Assembly: GCF_016907675.1 (NCBI RefSeq)
Contig: NZ_JAFBCJ010000001.1
Coordinates: 3,844,001 to 3,908,000 of the forward strand
From: Geodermatophilus bullaregiensis
Lineage (GTDB): Bacteria > Actinomycetota > Actinomycetes > Mycobacteriales > Geodermatophilaceae
Length of the DNA stretch: 64,000 bases
Reading direction: 5' to 3'
The translations under genes and the position numbers were made by a program. The notes beneath the pieces were generated by a model. The model was given only the letters and a program-made list of their open reading frames with translations, ran no database searches and was not told the origin of the DNA. Position 1 is the first letter of the stretch, and each line of letters begins with the position of its first letter. Positions 62,871 to 64,000 of this stretch are shown in pieces.

Positions 62871-63803
62871 GTGCTCTCGCAGAAGGCCCTGCTCCTCGGC
62901 GCGTCCCGGCGGCCGGCCCTGCGCCGCGCGCTGGTCGGGACACCGGTCACCCGGCACGTCGTCGACCGGTTCGTCGCCGGCGAGACGCTGCCCGAGGCGC
63001 TCGACGTCGTCCGCCGGCTGACCGGGGAGGGTCTCGCGGTCACCCTCGACCACCTCGGCGAGGACGTCACCGACCGGGCCGAGGCCCGCCGCTCCCGTGA
63101 CGCCTACCTGGCCGCCCTCGACGGGCTGGCCCCGCTCGGGCTCGGCCGGGCCGCCGAGGTGTCGGTCAAGCTCTCCGCCTTCGGCCAGGCCCTGCCCGGC
63201 GGCGAGGACGTGGCGCTGGAGCTGGTCCGGCCGGTGGTCGAGGCGGCCGCGGCGATCGGCACGACGGTCACCCTCGACATGGAGGACTCCTCGACCGTCG
63301 ACGCCACCCTCGGCACCCTCGCCGAGCTGCGCCGCGCCCACCCCGAGACCGGCGCCGTCCTGCAGGCCGCGCTGCACCGCACCGAGGACGACGCCCGGGC
63401 GCTGGCGGTACCCGGCTCGCGGGTGCGGCTGGTCAAGGGCGCCTACGACGAGCCGCCGTCGGTCGCCCACCAGGGCCGCGACGACGTCGACGCCGCCTAC
63501 GCCCGCTGCCTCGGCGTGCTCATGCGCGGGCCGGGGTACCCCATGGTCGGCAGCCACGACCCGCGGCTGGTCTCGCTGGCCCAGCGGCTGGCGGCCGAGT
63601 ACGACCGTGCGGCGGACTCGTGGGAGGTGCAGATGCTCTACGGCATCCGCCCCGCCGAGCAGCACCGGCTGGCCGCCGAGGGCGTGACCGTGCGCGCCTA
63701 CGTCCCCTACGGCGTCGACTGGTACGGCTACTTCGTCCGCCGGCTGGCCGAGCGCCCCGCGAACCTGCGCTTCTTCCTGCGCTCCCTCGTCACCACGTCC
63801 TGA
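62871..63803 (+). CDS. Proline dehydrogenase
   Basis: Oxidises proline to pyrroline-5-carboxylate with FAD, passing electrons to quinone. The 310-residue TIM-barrel enzyme contains VSVKLSAFGQ, TLDMEDSSTVD, RLVKGAYDE and the C-terminal signature AYVPYGVDWYGYFVRRLAERPANL. GTG 62871 is favoured because GGAGG lies 5 bases before it; GTG 62829 and 62865 are in frame upstream. The dehydrogenase for the next step follows after 13 bases. Confidence 0.93.
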   Translation: MLSQKALLLGASRRPALRRALVGTPVTRHVVDRFVAGETLPEALDVVRRLTGEGLAVTLDHLGEDVTDRAEARRSRDAYLAALDGLAPLGLGRAAEVSVKLSAFGQALPGGEDVALELVRPVVEAAAAIGTTVTLDMEDSSTVDATLGTLAELRRAHPETGAVLQAALHRTEDDARALAVPGSRVRLVKGAYDEPPSVAHQGRDDVDAAYARCLGVLMRGPGYPMVGSHDPRLVSLAQRLAAEYDRAADSWEVQMLYGIRPAEQHRLAAEGVTVRAYVPYGVDWYGYFVRRLAERPANLRFFLRSLVTTS

Positions 63804-63816
63804 TCTGGAGGCCCCC

Positions 63817-64000
63817 GTGGACGCCGTCACCAACGTCCCCCCGCCGACCAACGAGCCGGTGCTGAGCTACGCCCCCGGCTCGCCGGAGCGCGCGGCCCTG
63901 CAGCAGCGGCTGACCGAGCTGGCCGCCGAGCCGCTCGAGCTGACCATGACCCTCGGCGACAAGCAGCGGATGGGCGGCGGCGAGCGCTTCGACGTCGTCC
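63817..64000 (+). CDS. pruA: L-glutamate gamma-semialdehyde (P5C) dehydrogenase, 5' part
   Basis: The first 61 codons of an aldehyde dehydrogenase-type gene cut by the window end: MDAVTNVPPPTNEPVLSYAP, then SPERAALQQRLTELA, and LTMTLGDKQRMGGGERFDVV, a start typical of actinobacterial P5C dehydrogenase. Together with the preceding gene it turns proline into glutamate. Confidence 0.85.
   Translation, partial: MDAVTNVPPPTNEPVLSYAPGSPERAALQQRLTELAAEPLELTMTLGDKQRMGGGERFDVV

Overview
The window is very GC-rich, codes densely on both strands, uses many GTG starts and many 4-base GTGA/ATGA gene overlaps, and carries typical actinobacterial families (DUF2017, DUF3618, DUF4262, DUF427, DUF222-HNH, CtaG-type oxidase assembly protein, CysO/CysM/Mec). 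I infer a chromosomal segment of a Geodermatophilaceae-like soil actinobacterium (Blastococcus, Geodermatophilus or Modestobacter type). No phage, integrase, transposase or CRISPR array is visible.

Layout. 1-13 kb: M23 peptidase, CDF metal exporter, CtaG-type protein, two MFS transporters, a phosphoesterase, an RlmA-like rRNA methyltransferase, ctaD, serB, and the NAD-salvage pair pncB-pncA. 13.4-24.4 kb: a block recalling the Mycobacterium tuberculosis Rv1330c-Rv1341 order (pncB, clpS, DUF2017, mec, cysO, cysM, MBL phosphodiesterase-like, then rph-rdgB), interrupted by a LigD-type polymerase domain gene, gnd, a TetR regulator, a peroxiredoxin and a YjbQ protein. 24.5-35 kb: HPP-CBS protein, GGDEF-EAL protein, a membrane-anchored SGNH hydrolase, tRNA-Leu(UAG), small DUF genes, a TetR regulator and a degenerate EAL protein. 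35-46 kb: phosphatase, aldo/keto reductase, STAS protein, acyl-CoA dehydrogenase, a PaaI-type thioesterase, a broken HNH endonuclease gene, an epimerase, an ArsR-type regulator with its MFS partner, a second MFS, and small proteins. 46-52.6 kb: phenylacetate catabolism, with paaABCDE plus a thioesterase facing paaK plus a TetR (PaaR-like) regulator across a shared operator. 52.6-64 kb: P450, two alpha/beta hydrolases, a 3' remnant of an Hsp20 gene, idi, polysaccharide deacetylase, SDR, a bacteriophytochrome-SpoIIE phosphatase with its heme oxygenase, and a PucR-type regulator divergent from proline dehydrogenase and P5C dehydrogenase (cut by the window end).

Two structural themes run through the window. 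First, a family of about 60-base GC-rich hairpin elements with a constant core and a variable but still self-complementary outer stem sits directly after stop codons, is tandemly triplicated once, has replaced part of an HNH gene, and abuts the 5' ends of two other genes so that their start codons are lost or altered. Second, many single genes have a TANNNT -10 box only 6-8 bases from the start codon, which predicts widespread leaderless transcription, including a back-to-back pair between pncB and clpS.
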